Assembly: GCF_000092865.1 (NCBI RefSeq)
Contig: NC_014151.1
Location: 620,001 to 684,000 of the forward strand
Direction of reading: 5' to 3'
Origin: Cellulomonas flavigena DSM 20109
GTDB lineage: Bacteria; Actinomycetota; Actinomycetes; Actinomycetales; Cellulomonadaceae
DNA length: 64,000 nucleotides
In this document: in pieces, positions 16,389-24,705 of the stretch
Numbering within the stretch: position 1 is the first letter of the stretch
Layout: every line of letters starts with the position of its first letter
Notes under the pieces: generated by a model
Seen by the model: the letters and a program-made list of their open reading frames with translations, nothing else
Database searches by the model: none
What the model was told of the DNA's origin: nothing
Program-made: the position numbers and the translations under genes

Positions 16389-19300
16389 TCAGCCGACGCG
16401 GATGGCGCGCGCCGTCGCTGTCGGCAGGTAGTTGCCGTCACCGTGGTAGAGCGCCGTCACGACGCTCGACGTGCGGACCGCCGGGAGGGTGACCGTCGCG
16501 ACCCCGTCGACCAGCCGGACGGTCCCCGCGGGCTGGACACCGAGGAGCACGGTGACGCGGCCCGTCGCGGGCGGTGCGCCCTCGGTGCCGCCGACGCGCA
16601 CGGTGACCGTCGGCCTGCTGTTGCGCGCGACCGTCCAGCTCGCCGTCTCGAGCGTCGCGGTGGCGGCCGCGGGCAGGACCCGCAGCTGACCGGCGGCCGA
16701 CGAGCGCGTGACGTCCGTCGACCCCTCGAAGACCGCGTCGAGGCGGTGCGTCCCCGCCGCGAGGTCGCGCGGCAGCGTGAGCGTCGCGGTCCCGGTGAGC
16801 CCGTCGACCGTGACGTCGGCGGTCGCGAGCACCTTGCCGCGCTCGCGGACGGTGACCGTGCCGGACGGCGCCCAGCTCGCGCCCTTCACCGTGACCGTGG
16901 CCGTGGTCGCCTGGCCGTAGCGGGCGACGGTGGGCGACAGCCGCAGCGTGGTGGTCGACGCCGACGGGGCCAGCTCGACCTCGACGACCTCCGACTCCGA
17001 CGCTGCGAACCGCGGGTCGTCCGGGACGTACGCGGCACGCAGCCGGTGCGTGCCGGCCCCGAGCTCGGACGTGCTCCGAACGGCCGCGCCGTCGACGACC
17101 TCGGTGCTGCCCAGCTCGGTCTCGCCGTCGTAGAAGGTCACCGAACCGGTCGCCTCGGGCGGCGAGACGCTCACCTGCAGCAGCGTCTCCTCGCCCGCGA
17201 CCCCGGCGGACTCGACGTCGAGCGACGTGGTCGTCGCGACGACCTCGGCCGCGTCGACCGCGACGACCTGGGCGCGGTCACCCGCGCCGTTGAGGTGGTG
17301 CAGGACGAGGACCTTCGCGTCCTCGGCACCCGGGCCGCGGTGCGCCGTGACCGTCGCACCGTCGAACGTCTGCGAGACGAAGTCCGCGCCGATGTTCGAG
17401 TCGAACCACAGCGGCGGCGCCCACGGGTCGACCGTGAACGGTCCGACCTCGTCGACGATCCCGTCGGCGGGGTAGGCGTACTCGCTGCGCGTCTCCACGG
17501 AGACGTCGACCTGCGTGCCCTCCGCGACGCCGAGCGCCGCGAGCGGCACCGGCACGACGACCGTGCTGTTGTCGAACGAGCCCATCTCGATCTCGCCCGC
17601 GAACGGGTAGAGCAGCTCGGGCCCGGCGAGCAGGTCGCCGCTCTCCAGGTCGTACGTCTCGACCACCGAGTAGTCGGTGTCCGCGAGCTTGCTCACGAGG
17701 GCGACGACGTCGGTCTCGCCGTCGCGGTCGGTGTCGACGTGGACCCACACGGTCAGCGCGTGACCGAGCACCGCCCAGTCGGCGTCGGTCGCGATGCCGA
17801 CGCCGAGGTAGCCGTGCGCCGTGGGATCGGTCAGATCGTCGCCGTCCGCGGCGAGCGCCGGCGCCGTCGACGTCCAGCCGACGTGCCGGATGTCGCCGGC
17901 CGCGACGGTCGAGCGCGACGTCTCGACCTCCGCGGGCACCGCCTCGAGCCGGGGCGAGTCCGCGGCGTGGACGAGCGGTGTCGCCAGGCCGTACCAGCCC
18001 GCGGCCTCGACGTCGCGACCGGTGAAGGCGATCTCACCGGTGTCGGCGCCGGGTCCGAACGTCACGTCGGACGCCTCGAGGTCGGTGGTGGGACGCGGCG
18101 TGCCCTGCACGGGCAGGCGCCACTCCTTGTCGCCGGACGTCAGGACGAGCCGACCGGACACCTGGGAGACGAACTCACGCTGCAGCCCGGGGATCTGCTC
18201 GGCCTGCATCGTGGGGTCGATCTCGCGGGCGACGGTGGCCGGGTCGGCCGTGAACGTCAGGGTGACGACGCCGGAGCCGCCCGCAGGGACGCGCAGGCTC
18301 GCCGGGGCGGCCGTGATGGTGGCGCCGCCCGCCGTCGTGCTCGACGTCACCTTGGTGCTGTACGTGCGCGCGGTCGAGCCGAGGTTCTGCACGGTGACGG
18401 CCTTGCGGATCGTCACCTTCGTGTCCGCGAGCGGCACGACGCCGAAGCTCACGGACGTCTGCTGCGGCAGTTCGGCGTTGTGCACGAGCGTGTCGTTGGT
18501 GACCGCGGCGAGCGCGTCGACGCGTCCGGAGCCGACGCGCGCGGGCCCGTAGAAGAGGTCGCCGCCGGGCTCGGTGGCCAGGTCGTGCGTCGCGGTGTTG
18601 ACGATGCTGGCCTTGACCTGCGCTGCCGACCAGCCCGGGTGCGCCTCGGTGACGAGGGCGGCGATGCCGGCGACGTGCGGGGACGCCATCGACGTGCCGT
18701 TGCTCGAGGCGCCGTCGTTGCCCGAGCCGACGCCGGCGGACACGATCTGCTGACCGGGTGCGGCGACGTCGGGCTTGGCCCAGCCGAGCGCACCGTGGGC
18801 GCCGCGCGACGAGGAGCCGCTGAGCGTGTCGGGTGCGACGTCCTGGCGCGTGGCCAGCGCGAGCGAGGGCCCGATGCGTGCGACGAGCGTGCCGCTCTCG
18901 ATCTCGGGGAGCAGCTTCACGGTGGTGGCCGCGGTCATCTGGAAGCCGGGCACCTTGTCGTTGCCGGCGATCCCGGCGGCGAACACGGGCACCGTGGTGG
19001 GCAGCAGCACGCCGACCGCGCCGGCGGCCGTCGCGTTGTTGAACCGGGCGGCCGAGCCGCAGGCCCGGGTCGCGTCGTCGTCGTCCCACCACAGGTAGGC
19101 GATCTTCCCGGCGACCGCGGCCGCCTGCTCGGCCGTGAAGGCCGTGCAGCCGTCGAAGCGCGCGCCGACGTACGCGACGGGTGCCTCGACGTCCTCGCCG
19201 AGGTAGGCGACGGAGTTCTGGCCGGCGTACCGGCCGGCGAGTGCCTCGTCGGACGCGGCGGTGACCTCGACCGCGTCGAACGGCAGGTCCTTGCCCACCG

Positions 19301-20540
19301 ACCACGCCACCGTCAGGCCGGCGTACCCGTTGCCGGGCGAGCCGCCGATGTCCTCGATGTCGCCCTCGTTGCCCGCGGAGAGCACGACGGTCGTACCGAG
19401 CGCGGTGAGCTCGGCGACCTGGGTCGACTCGGGGTCGTCGGCGGGTGCGCCGGAGGCGCCGAGCGAGAGGTTGAGCACGTCGAGGCGGTCGTCGAACGAG
19501 CCGTCGCCGTCGGGGTCGGCCGCCCAGTCGAGCGCGAGCGCCGTGAGCGCGGTCGACCCGGCGACGTCACCGAAGACCTTGAGCGCGTACAGCCCGGCCT
19601 TCGGGGCGGTCCCGGGGCCGACGGGCCAGTCGGCGACGGACGTGAGCGCGGCGTAGTCGCCGTCGAACGTCTCGCCGTCGGGTGTGACGCCGTACCCGCC
19701 GGCGGTGCCGGCGACGTGCGTGCCGTGGCCGTGCACGTCGATGGGGTTCTCGTCGGGGGCGGCGACGCGCTGCTCGGGCGTGCCGTTCGCGTCGTAGTCC
19801 CGCCCGGCGAAGTCGTAGCCGCCGAGGTACTTCTCGGGGTCGAAGGACCCGGCGGGGACCGGTCCGGTGCCGTCCTCGCCGTACGCGGCCTCGTAGGCCT
19901 CGACGGTGCCGGGGCCGCCGAACGCGGCGTGCGTGTAGTCGATGCCGGTGTCGATGATGCCGACGGTCACGTCGGTGCCGAGGACGCCGGTGCTCTGCCA
20001 GGTCGCGAGGGCCTTGGTGAACTCGACCTGCGCGGCGTTGTCGAGGGTGCGGGTGCCGACGAGGCGCACGGAGCGGACGCCCGGGTCGTCGGCGAGCGCG
20101 CGCACCTGGTCGGCGTCGCCCAGCACCAGGGCGCCGGACAGCAGGTTGGTGACGGTGCCGAGGCGCTGCGGCTGCGCGGTGAGGGTGCGTGCGCCCGCGG
20201 GTGCGGCCTCGGCCGGCACGACGTCCTCGGCGGCGGCCTGCGTGCGCTCGGCGGCGGCGCGGACCTGGGCGGGGCTGCCCCCGTCCTGCGCGACCTCGAC
20301 GCCCGAGGGGGTCTCGAGCTCGACGAATGCGGTGACGGTGCCCGTGGCCTCGGCGAGCGCGTCGCCGACGGCGGGGCCCGACTCGGACGCGACGCGGTCG
20401 AGAGGCGCGTCGCGGGTGACGAGCAGGTCGGAGAGCCCGGACGGGTCGGGTGGTGCGGCTGCTGCGGAGGGGACCCCGAGCAGGGCGCCCGTGAGGGCGA
20501 CGGACACGGCGGTGAGGCCGGCGAGCGAGCGACGTGGCAT
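16389..20540 (-). CDS. secreted subtilisin-like S8 serine peptidase with PA and Ig-like domains
   Basis: A 1383-residue exported protease. A signal peptide (MPRRSLAGLTAVSVALTGAL, cleavage near AAA-AP at about 29) precedes an inhibitor-like propeptide. The catalytic triad is visible: D197 in IIDTGID, H272 in GHGTHVAG and S617 in NGTSMASPHVAG, with the oxyanion Asn in SAGNEG. A PA-type insert lies around 440-545. The C-terminal 350 residues contain several Ig-like repeats (GTVTVRERGKVLATADV, GRVTVLLG) of the kind that bind polymer or cell wall. The size and layout match large lactocepin-like actinobacterial proteases. ATG 20540 is chosen by the signal peptide. Confidence 0.92.
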   Translation of the reverse strand: MPRRSLAGLTAVSVALTGALLGVPSAAAAPPDPSGLSDLLVTRDAPLDRVASESGPAVGDALAEATGTVTAFVELETPSGVEVAQDGGSPAQVRAAAERTQAAAEDVVPAEAAPAGARTLTAQPQRLGTVTNLLSGALVLGDADQVRALADDPGVRSVRLVGTRTLDNAAQVEFTKALATWQSTGVLGTDVTVGIIDTGIDYTHAAFGGPGTVEAYEAAYGEDGTGPVPAGSFDPEKYLGGYDFAGRDYDANGTPEQRVAAPDENPIDVHGHGTHVAGTAGGYGVTPDGETFDGDYAALTSVADWPVGPGTAPKAGLYALKVFGDVAGSTALTALALDWAADPDGDGSFDDRLDVLNLSLGASGAPADDPESTQVAELTALGTTVVLSAGNEGDIEDIGGSPGNGYAGLTVAWSVGKDLPFDAVEVTAASDEALAGRYAGQNSVAYLGEDVEAPVAYVGARFDGCTAFTAEQAAAVAGKIAYLWWDDDDATRACGSAARFNNATAAGAVGVLLPTTVPVFAAGIAGNDKVPGFQMTAATTVKLLPEIESGTLVARIGPSLALATRQDVAPDTLSGSSSRGAHGALGWAKPDVAAPGQQIVSAGVGSGNDGASSNGTSMASPHVAGIAALVTEAHPGWSAAQVKASIVNTATHDLATEPGGDLFYGPARVGSGRVDALAAVTNDTLVHNAELPQQTSVSFGVVPLADTKVTIRKAVTVQNLGSTARTYSTKVTSSTTAGGATITAAPASLRVPAGGSGVVTLTFTADPATVAREIDPTMQAEQIPGLQREFVSQVSGRLVLTSGDKEWRLPVQGTPRPTTDLEASDVTFGPGADTGEIAFTGRDVEAAGWYGLATPLVHAADSPRLEAVPAEVETSRSTVAAGDIRHVGWTSTAPALAADGDDLTDPTAHGYLGVGIATDADWAVLGHALTVWVHVDTDRDGETDVVALVSKLADTDYSVVETYDLESGDLLAGPELLYPFAGEIEMGSFDNSTVVVPVPLAALGVAEGTQVDVSVETRSEYAYPADGIVDEVGPFTVDPWAPPLWFDSNIGADFVSQTFDGATVTAHRGPGAEDAKVLVLHHLNGAGDRAQVVAVDAAEVVATTTSLDVESAGVAGEETLLQVSVSPPEATGSVTFYDGETELGSTEVVDGAAVRSTSELGAGTHRLRAAYVPDDPRFAASESEVVEVELAPSASTTTLRLSPTVARYGQATTATVTVKGASWAPSGTVTVRERGKVLATADVTVDGLTGTATLTLPRDLAAGTHRLDAVFEGSTDVTRSSAAGQLRVLPAAATATLETASWTVARNSRPTVTVRVGGTEGAPPATGRVTVLLGVQPAGTVRLVDGVATVTLPAVRTSSVVTALYHGDGNYLPTATARAIRVG

Positions 20541-20779
20541 GAGGTCTCATCCCGGAGGGTCGGACGACGGAGGGCGCGCGGGGGCACGGCGGTGGACCCC
20601 CGACGTCATACCCGGGTGTGGCTCAGTCATGACGCCCGGGCACGGGGTGCACGCTACTGACCAGTAGGCGTTTCGTCACGCCTTCTCCACAACTTGCCGT
20701 GCCGCACGCTTCGCCGTCTTCGCCCGAATCGCCGTACCGGGCGCGGGTCCGCAGGAGCGAGGGGTGCCCGAGGGGCAGG
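20541..20779. other. intergenic region with a short perfect inverted repeat
   Basis: No gene is supported in these 239 bases. CTACTG-AC-CAGTAG at 20654-20667 is a perfect inverted repeat resembling a small repressor operator. It lies about 115 bases upstream of the protease start and beyond the stop of the helix-turn-helix gene. It could be the protease operator or part of a terminator. Confidence 0.45.
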
Positions 20780-21184
20780 TCAGCGGGGGGCGAGCTGCTC
20801 CATGCCGTACGGGGGAGTGGTCACCGGGGTGCCGGTGCGCTCGGCGACCACGCGCGCCGTCACGATCGGGATGGAGCCCGTGCGCGGCACGTCGGCCGCC
20901 GCCGGGGCGGCCGTGAAGCGGGGCTTGCGGCCCGGTCGGCGGCGGAAGCGGCGGTCCTCGATGCCCTCGAGGGTGGTCGCCCGCCAGACCGCTCCGCCGT
21001 TCAGGCGGCCGTCCGGCTGCGGCAGCCACGGCACCTTGCGGGACAGCCACACGCGGATGGTGGCGTGCTCGACGTCGAGCCGCCGGGCGAGCCGGGCGAT
21101 GTCGTAGAGGTCGTCGAGACCGTTGCCGTCGGCCGACGGCGGGACCGTGCCGACCGTGGGCGGTCGGACGTCGTCTGCGGGCAC
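20780..21184 (-). CDS. helix-turn-helix DNA-binding protein (MerR/excisionase-like)
   Basis: A 134-residue protein whose N-terminal half holds a winged-helix, excisionase/MerR-like motif: DLYDIARLARRLDVEHATIRVWLSR, then PWLPQPDGRLNGGAVWR. The C-terminal half is basic, then Pro/Ala-rich with no recognisable domain. The GTG at 21184 is preceded by TACGCT with a seven-base gap, consistent with a leaderless transcript. It is divergent from the VanY-type gene, sharing a 129-bp control region, so local regulation of that gene or itself is a reasonable inference. Confidence 0.7.
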   Translation of the reverse strand: MPADDVRPPTVGTVPPSADGNGLDDLYDIARLARRLDVEHATIRVWLSRKVPWLPQPDGRLNGGAVWRATTLEGIEDRRFRRRPGRKPRFTAAPAAADVPRTGSIPIVTARVVAERTGTPVTTPPYGMEQLAPR

Positions 21185-21313
21185 GGCGGCCAGCGTAGTG
21201 CGCCCGTGCGGGGGACGTGTGACGCTTGGGTAACAGAATGTGCACAAGATCTTCGCTCGATCGAGAGCCTCAAGTGCACTGGACGATCGTCCGACACACT
21301 TAACGTGTTTCGC
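21185..21313. promoter_or_regulatory. divergent promoter region with MtrA-like box and palindromes
   Basis: AGCGTA at 21192-21197 is the -10 of the leftward gene and TAACGT at 21301-21306 that of the rightward VanY gene. GTGACG-CTTGG-GTAAC (21219-21234) fits the GTnACG-N5-GTnAC pattern I recall for MtrA, an actinobacterial regulator of cell-wall hydrolases. Perfect palindromes AAGATCTT (about 21246), CTCGATCGAG (21256-21265) and GGACGATCGTCC (21281-21292) lie between it and the VanY -10. Confidence 0.5.
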
Positions 21314-22552
21314 GTGAGTGACAGAAAGCCGAGCCGTCCGCGCCGGTCGTCGGGCGGCAGGCACGTCGCCCAGCGCCCGGAGCCGACCACCCTCCCCCGT
21401 GCCCTGCGCACGTCGGTACCCGCTGCCCTGCGCCTGGCCCGCGTGCCCGCCCGCGTCGCCCAGGGTGGCGTCGCGCTCGGCCTCGTGCTGAGCATGGGGG
21501 CCGTCGTGGTGACCGCGCAGGCCGAGGCGCCGACCGCCGCCGTCGCCGGTGAGCAACCCCTCGCGCTCGCCGCGGGCGCCGGCACCGGGAACCCCGTGCA
21601 GCTGCGGGCGGACGCCGTCGACGAGGCGCTCGCGGCCGTCGACGAGGTCTGGCGCGTGCGTGCCGACGCCACCCAGGTCGCCGTCCCCGACGAGGTGCTC
21701 GCCGAGCTCGACGCCGCGACGGCGGAGCTCCAGGCCGTGCTCGCCGAGGTCGACGTCGAGTCGCTGCCGCGCGAGCCCAACGTCTCGCGCAGCGCCGAGC
21801 GCGCCGCCGACGAGGCGCCCGAGCCCGCCGCGGCCGCCGACCCCACCGCGACCGCCGTGCCCACGTCCCCCGCGGCGGAGCCCGAGGCCGCCGCCACCCG
21901 GACGCCCGAGGCCGACGTCCTCGAGGGCTCGGCGCTGCCGGACTCGTCGGACCCCGCCACCGCACCGCTGCGCGAGGCCCTCGACCGCGTCCGTCAGGCG
22001 GCGCAGGTCGTCCTCACCACGACCGAGCAGAAGCGTGCCGAGGCCGAGGCCGCGCAGGTCGCCGCCGGCGTCGCCGCCGCGCAGGCCGCTGCGGAGGCCG
22101 AGCGCGTCGCCGCCGAGAAGGCCGCCCAGCGCGCGGCGTGGAAGGCGTCCCTGCGCGGCTACGCCAACGGACAGGTCCCCTCGTCCGCGCTGTGCGGGCT
22201 CTCGTTCGACGCCGCCGCGCAGCTGCGCTGCGACGCGGCCGAGTCGCTCGAGGCGCTCAACGCGGCGTTCCGGGAGCGCTTCGGCACCCACCTCACCGTC
22301 TCCGACTCGTACCGCTCGTACGCGGGCCAGGTCGCCTGCCGCGCCGCCAAGGGCAGCCTGTGCGCCGCCCCCGGCACGTCGAACCACGGCATGGGCGTGG
22401 CCGTCGACCTCGGCGGCGCCGTGCAGACGTTCGGCACCGCGCAGCACCAGTGGATGCGGGAGAACGCCCCGGCCTTCCAGTGGACGCTGCCCGAGTGGGC
22501 ACGCGCGAACGGCAGCAAGCCCGAGCCGTGGCACTGGGAGTACGTGGGCTGA
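21314..22552 (+). CDS. VanY-type D-alanyl-D-alanine carboxypeptidase (M15B), second copy
   Basis: A 412-residue exported cell-wall hydrolase. A basic N-terminus (1-50) and a hydrophobic segment (VALGLVLSMGAVVVTAQA, about 55-72) precede Ala/Glu-rich helical stretches with coiled-coil character, including KRAEAEAAQVAAGVAAAQA. The M15 domain carries the zinc set SNHGMGVAVD (H358, D365) and WHWEY (H407). Four cysteines in LRCDA, VACRA, SLCAA and ALCGL may form disulphides. GTG 21314 follows TAACGT by seven bases. It is a paralogue of the enzyme at 6127-7131, with the same coiled-coil plus VanY layout. Confidence 0.88.
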   Translation: MSDRKPSRPRRSSGGRHVAQRPEPTTLPRALRTSVPAALRLARVPARVAQGGVALGLVLSMGAVVVTAQAEAPTAAVAGEQPLALAAGAGTGNPVQLRADAVDEALAAVDEVWRVRADATQVAVPDEVLAELDAATAELQAVLAEVDVESLPREPNVSRSAERAADEAPEPAAAADPTATAVPTSPAAEPEAAATRTPEADVLEGSALPDSSDPATAPLREALDRVRQAAQVVLTTTEQKRAEAEAAQVAAGVAAAQAAAEAERVAAEKAAQRAAWKASLRGYANGQVPSSALCGLSFDAAAQLRCDAAESLEALNAAFRERFGTHLTVSDSYRSYAGQVACRAAKGSLCAAPGTSNHGMGVAVDLGGAVQTFGTAQHQWMRENAPAFQWTLPEWARANGSKPEPWHWEYVG

Positions 22553-22611
22553 GCGGCTGACACACGTCGCCTGACAGGGGGACAGCGCCGGTCGGTCATA
22601 CGATCGGCTGC

Positions 22612-23769
22612 ATGACCGAGCCGACCTCACCGACGCGCCCCCTCGTCGGGCGCACGGCCGAGCTCGACGACATCGACGAGCTGCTGTCGTCCGTCGCCAC
22701 GGGCGGCGGTGCCACGGTGATCCTCGAGGGCGAGGCCGGTGTCGGCCGCACGCGGCTCGTCGAGGCGCTGCAGGGCGCGGCCGGGCTGCTCGGCGTCGAG
22801 GTCTGCCTCGGACGGGCGGTCGGCCCCGGTGCGGCGCCGTACGCCCTGCTGTCCGACGCGCTGCTGGGGCCGGCGCGCGGGCGCGACGCACGCGGACCCG
22901 TCGTCGCCGAGCTCGCGGCCCTGCTCGAGGTGCTGCCGCCGGAGCGGACCGCCGCCGCCGCACGTTACGCGCGTGCCGACGAGCTGTTCGCCGCGCTCGT
23001 GCGCCGCCGCGGCGAGCAGGGCCCGTGGGTCCTCGCCCTCGAGGACGTCCACCTCGCCGACGCGTGCTCGCTGCACCTGCTCGCCCACCTCGCCGGGGAC
23101 GGAGCGCTGCCGCACGCGCTGACGGTGATGACCATGCGCGGCGTGCCGCACCGCGACGAGCTCGACGTCGTCGTGGCGGGGTGGACGCGAGCGGGCGCCC
23201 GCTACCTCGAGCTGCGGCCACTGGGGCCGGTGGCCACGCTCGAGCTCGCGCAGCGGACGCTGCGCGCGACGAGCATCGGGCCCGCGCTGCGCGGCGTCCT
23301 CGCGACCACGGGGGGCAACCCGCGCCTCGTCGTCGACGTGCTGCGCACCGCCGAGGCGTGCGGCGTCCTCGAGCGCAGCGGCGGCGTGGTCGAGGCCGTC
23401 GGCACCGGCTGGCTCGACGAGCTCGAGAAGGTGGGCCGTGCGCACGTCGACCATCTCGGCGAGCGCGTGCTCACGATGCTCGGCCAGGCCTCCGTGCTGG
23501 GCGGGTCGTTCGTCGTCGGCGACCTCGCGGCGCTCGCGGGCGAGCCCGTCACCGAGTGCTGGCGCACGCTGCGCCACGGGCTGGCGGCGGGCGTGGTGCA
23601 CGCACGCGGTGACCGCCTGGTGTTCCGTCACGACCTCGTCCGTACCGCCCTGTACGCGTCGCTCGAGGAGGACCAGCGCCGCGCGCTGCACGCGCGGGCT
23701 GCCTGGGCGCTGCGCGCCGCGGGGGCGCCGTCGCACGTCGTCGCGGCGCACCTGGAGCGCGCGCGCTGA
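22612..23769 (+). CDS. LuxR/LAL-type AAA ATPase module lacking a DNA-binding domain
   Basis: A 385-residue protein that looks like the N-terminal ATPase (AAA_16) of large LuxR-family regulators: LVGRTAELDDIDELL, a Walker A-like GEAGVGRT (40-47), a Walker B-like LALEDVHLAD and sensor-type TTGGNPRLVVDVL. The Walker A lysine is replaced by Arg, and the protein ends where such regulators normally continue into helical repeats and a LuxR helix-turn-helix. ATG 22612 follows TACGAT by seven bases, indicating leaderless translation. It may be a degraded or specialised nucleotide-binding protein. Confidence 0.72.
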   Translation: MTEPTSPTRPLVGRTAELDDIDELLSSVATGGGATVILEGEAGVGRTRLVEALQGAAGLLGVEVCLGRAVGPGAAPYALLSDALLGPARGRDARGPVVAELAALLEVLPPERTAAAARYARADELFAALVRRRGEQGPWVLALEDVHLADACSLHLLAHLAGDGALPHALTVMTMRGVPHRDELDVVVAGWTRAGARYLELRPLGPVATLELAQRTLRATSIGPALRGVLATTGGNPRLVVDVLRTAEACGVLERSGGVVEAVGTGWLDELEKVGRAHVDHLGERVLTMLGQASVLGGSFVVGDLAALAGEPVTECWRTLRHGLAAGVVHARGDRLVFRHDLVRTALYASLEEDQRRALHARAAWALRAAGAPSHVVAAHLERAR

Positions 23770-23836
23770 GGGTCGGCCCCCTAGGGTCGTCCGGAGGGCG
23801 CAGGCCGCGCCCGGCACCGACGCACGAGGAGTGGAC

Positions 23837-24277
23837 ATGCCCACGCGCACCGCACGGACCGCCTGGAACGGCACGCTGCAGGACGGCGGCGGCCAGGTCG
23901 AGCTGACGAGCTCGAAGGTCGGCACGTACGACGTCTCGTTCCCGAAGCGCGCCGCCGAGGACGCCGGTGGCACGACGAGCCCGGAGGAGCTCATCGCCGC
24001 GGCGCACTCGTCCTGCTTCGCGATGCAGCTCTCCGCCAACGTCGCCGAGGCCGGCGGCACGCCGGTCGCGCTCGAGGTGACGGCCGACGTCTCGCTCGGC
24101 CCCGACCCGGCCGGCGGCTTCCGCATCACCGGCATCGCGCTGAAGGTCCGCGGCGAGGTCGAGGGCCTCGACGCCGCGGGCTTCCAGCAGGCGGCCGAGG
24201 CCGCGAAGGCCGGCTGCCCGGTGAGCAAGGCCCTCGCCGGCACCGAGATCACGCTCGACGCCGCCCTGGAGTCCTGA
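23837..24277 (+). CDS. osmC: OsmC/Ohr-family peroxiredoxin
   Basis: A 146-residue OsmC-type protein that reduces organic hydroperoxides through two conserved cysteines, C60 in AAAHSSCFAMQ and the second in KAGCPVSKALAG near 125. The N-terminal strand pattern WNGTLQDGGGQVEL and the Pro-Glu-Glu-Leu helix (TTSPEELIAAAHSSC) are typical of the osmotically inducible OsmC subgroup rather than Ohr. The ATG lies behind GAGGAG (23826-23831). A large paired palindrome follows the stop. Confidence 0.9.
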   Translation: MPTRTARTAWNGTLQDGGGQVELTSSKVGTYDVSFPKRAAEDAGGTTSPEELIAAAHSSCFAMQLSANVAEAGGTPVALEVTADVSLGPDPAGGFRITGIALKVRGEVEGLDAAGFQQAAEAAKAGCPVSKALAGTEITLDAALES

Positions 24278-24283
24278 CCCCCA

Positions 24284-24419
24284 CCGCCGACCGGAACCCG
24301 ACTCACCTTCTGGCCCCTCATGACGTGAGCGAGGTTCCGGTCGGCGGGGAGGGGCGTCGCCGACCGGAACCTGACTCACCTTCTGGCCCCTCATGACGTG
24401 AGCGAGGTTCCGGTCGGCG
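24284..24419. repeat. two tandem long palindromes between osmC and feoA
   Basis: Copy one has arms CCGCCGACCGGAACC (24284-24298) and GGTTCCGGTCGGCGG (24333-24347). Copy two repeats this 73 bases further on (24358-24371 and 24406-24419). Inside each, CTCAC and GTGAG form a second stem around a loop containing CCTTCTGGCCCCTCATGA. They may serve as tandem terminators for osmC or may be REP-like repeats. Confidence 0.85.
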
Positions 24420-24439
24420 GGGGCGGGACTTCCGTCCCA

Positions 24440-24474
24440 TGAGGTGAGGCTTGCCTCAGTCCTAGGTTCGTCGC
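24440..24474 (+). promoter_or_regulatory. IdeR/DtxR-type iron box and feo promoter
   Basis: The 19 bases at 24440-24458 (TGAGGTGAGG then CTTGCCTCA) match the DtxR/IdeR consensus TTAGGTTAGSCTAACCTAA at 14 positions by eye. The box covers the -35 region and spacer of a promoter whose -10 is TAGGTT (24463-24468), six bases before the feoA GTG. Iron-bound IdeR would therefore block transcription of a leaderless feo mRNA. Confidence 0.8.
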
Positions 24475-24705
24475 GTGGACCTGCGCAGCGTGCCGCCCGG
24501 CGGGTCCGCCCGCGTCGTCGCCGTCGACCTCGACGACGGCCCGCGCGTGCGGCTGCGCGAGCTGGGCGTGCGGCCCGGCCGCGTCGTGCAGGTCACGCAC
24601 CGCAGCGCGTTCGGGCTGGTCGTCGCCGTGGGCGCCGACCGGTTCGCGGTCGACGCGCGCACGGCCGCCGCCATCGGCGTCGGTGCGCACGACGGGCAGC
24701 CGTGA
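24475..24705 (+). CDS. feoA: ferrous iron transport protein A
   Basis: A 76-residue SH3-like FeoA: DLRSVPPGGSARVV, then RLRELGVRPGRVVQV and AVDARTAAAIGV. FeoA is a small cytosolic partner needed for FeoB iron uptake. The GTG start is fixed by the TAGGTT -10 six bases upstream and by the iron box. It overlaps feoB by four bases (GTGA), giving translational coupling. Confidence 0.92.
   Translation: MDLRSVPPGGSARVVAVDLDDGPRVRLRELGVRPGRVVQVTHRSAFGLVVAVGADRFAVDARTAAAIGVGAHDGQP

Noticed and set aside
16380..20660. Very long open frame antisense to the subtilase
   Set aside because: Arg/Gly/Val-rich composition typical of antisense GC-rich frames; the sense strand has a complete S8 catalytic triad and signal peptide.
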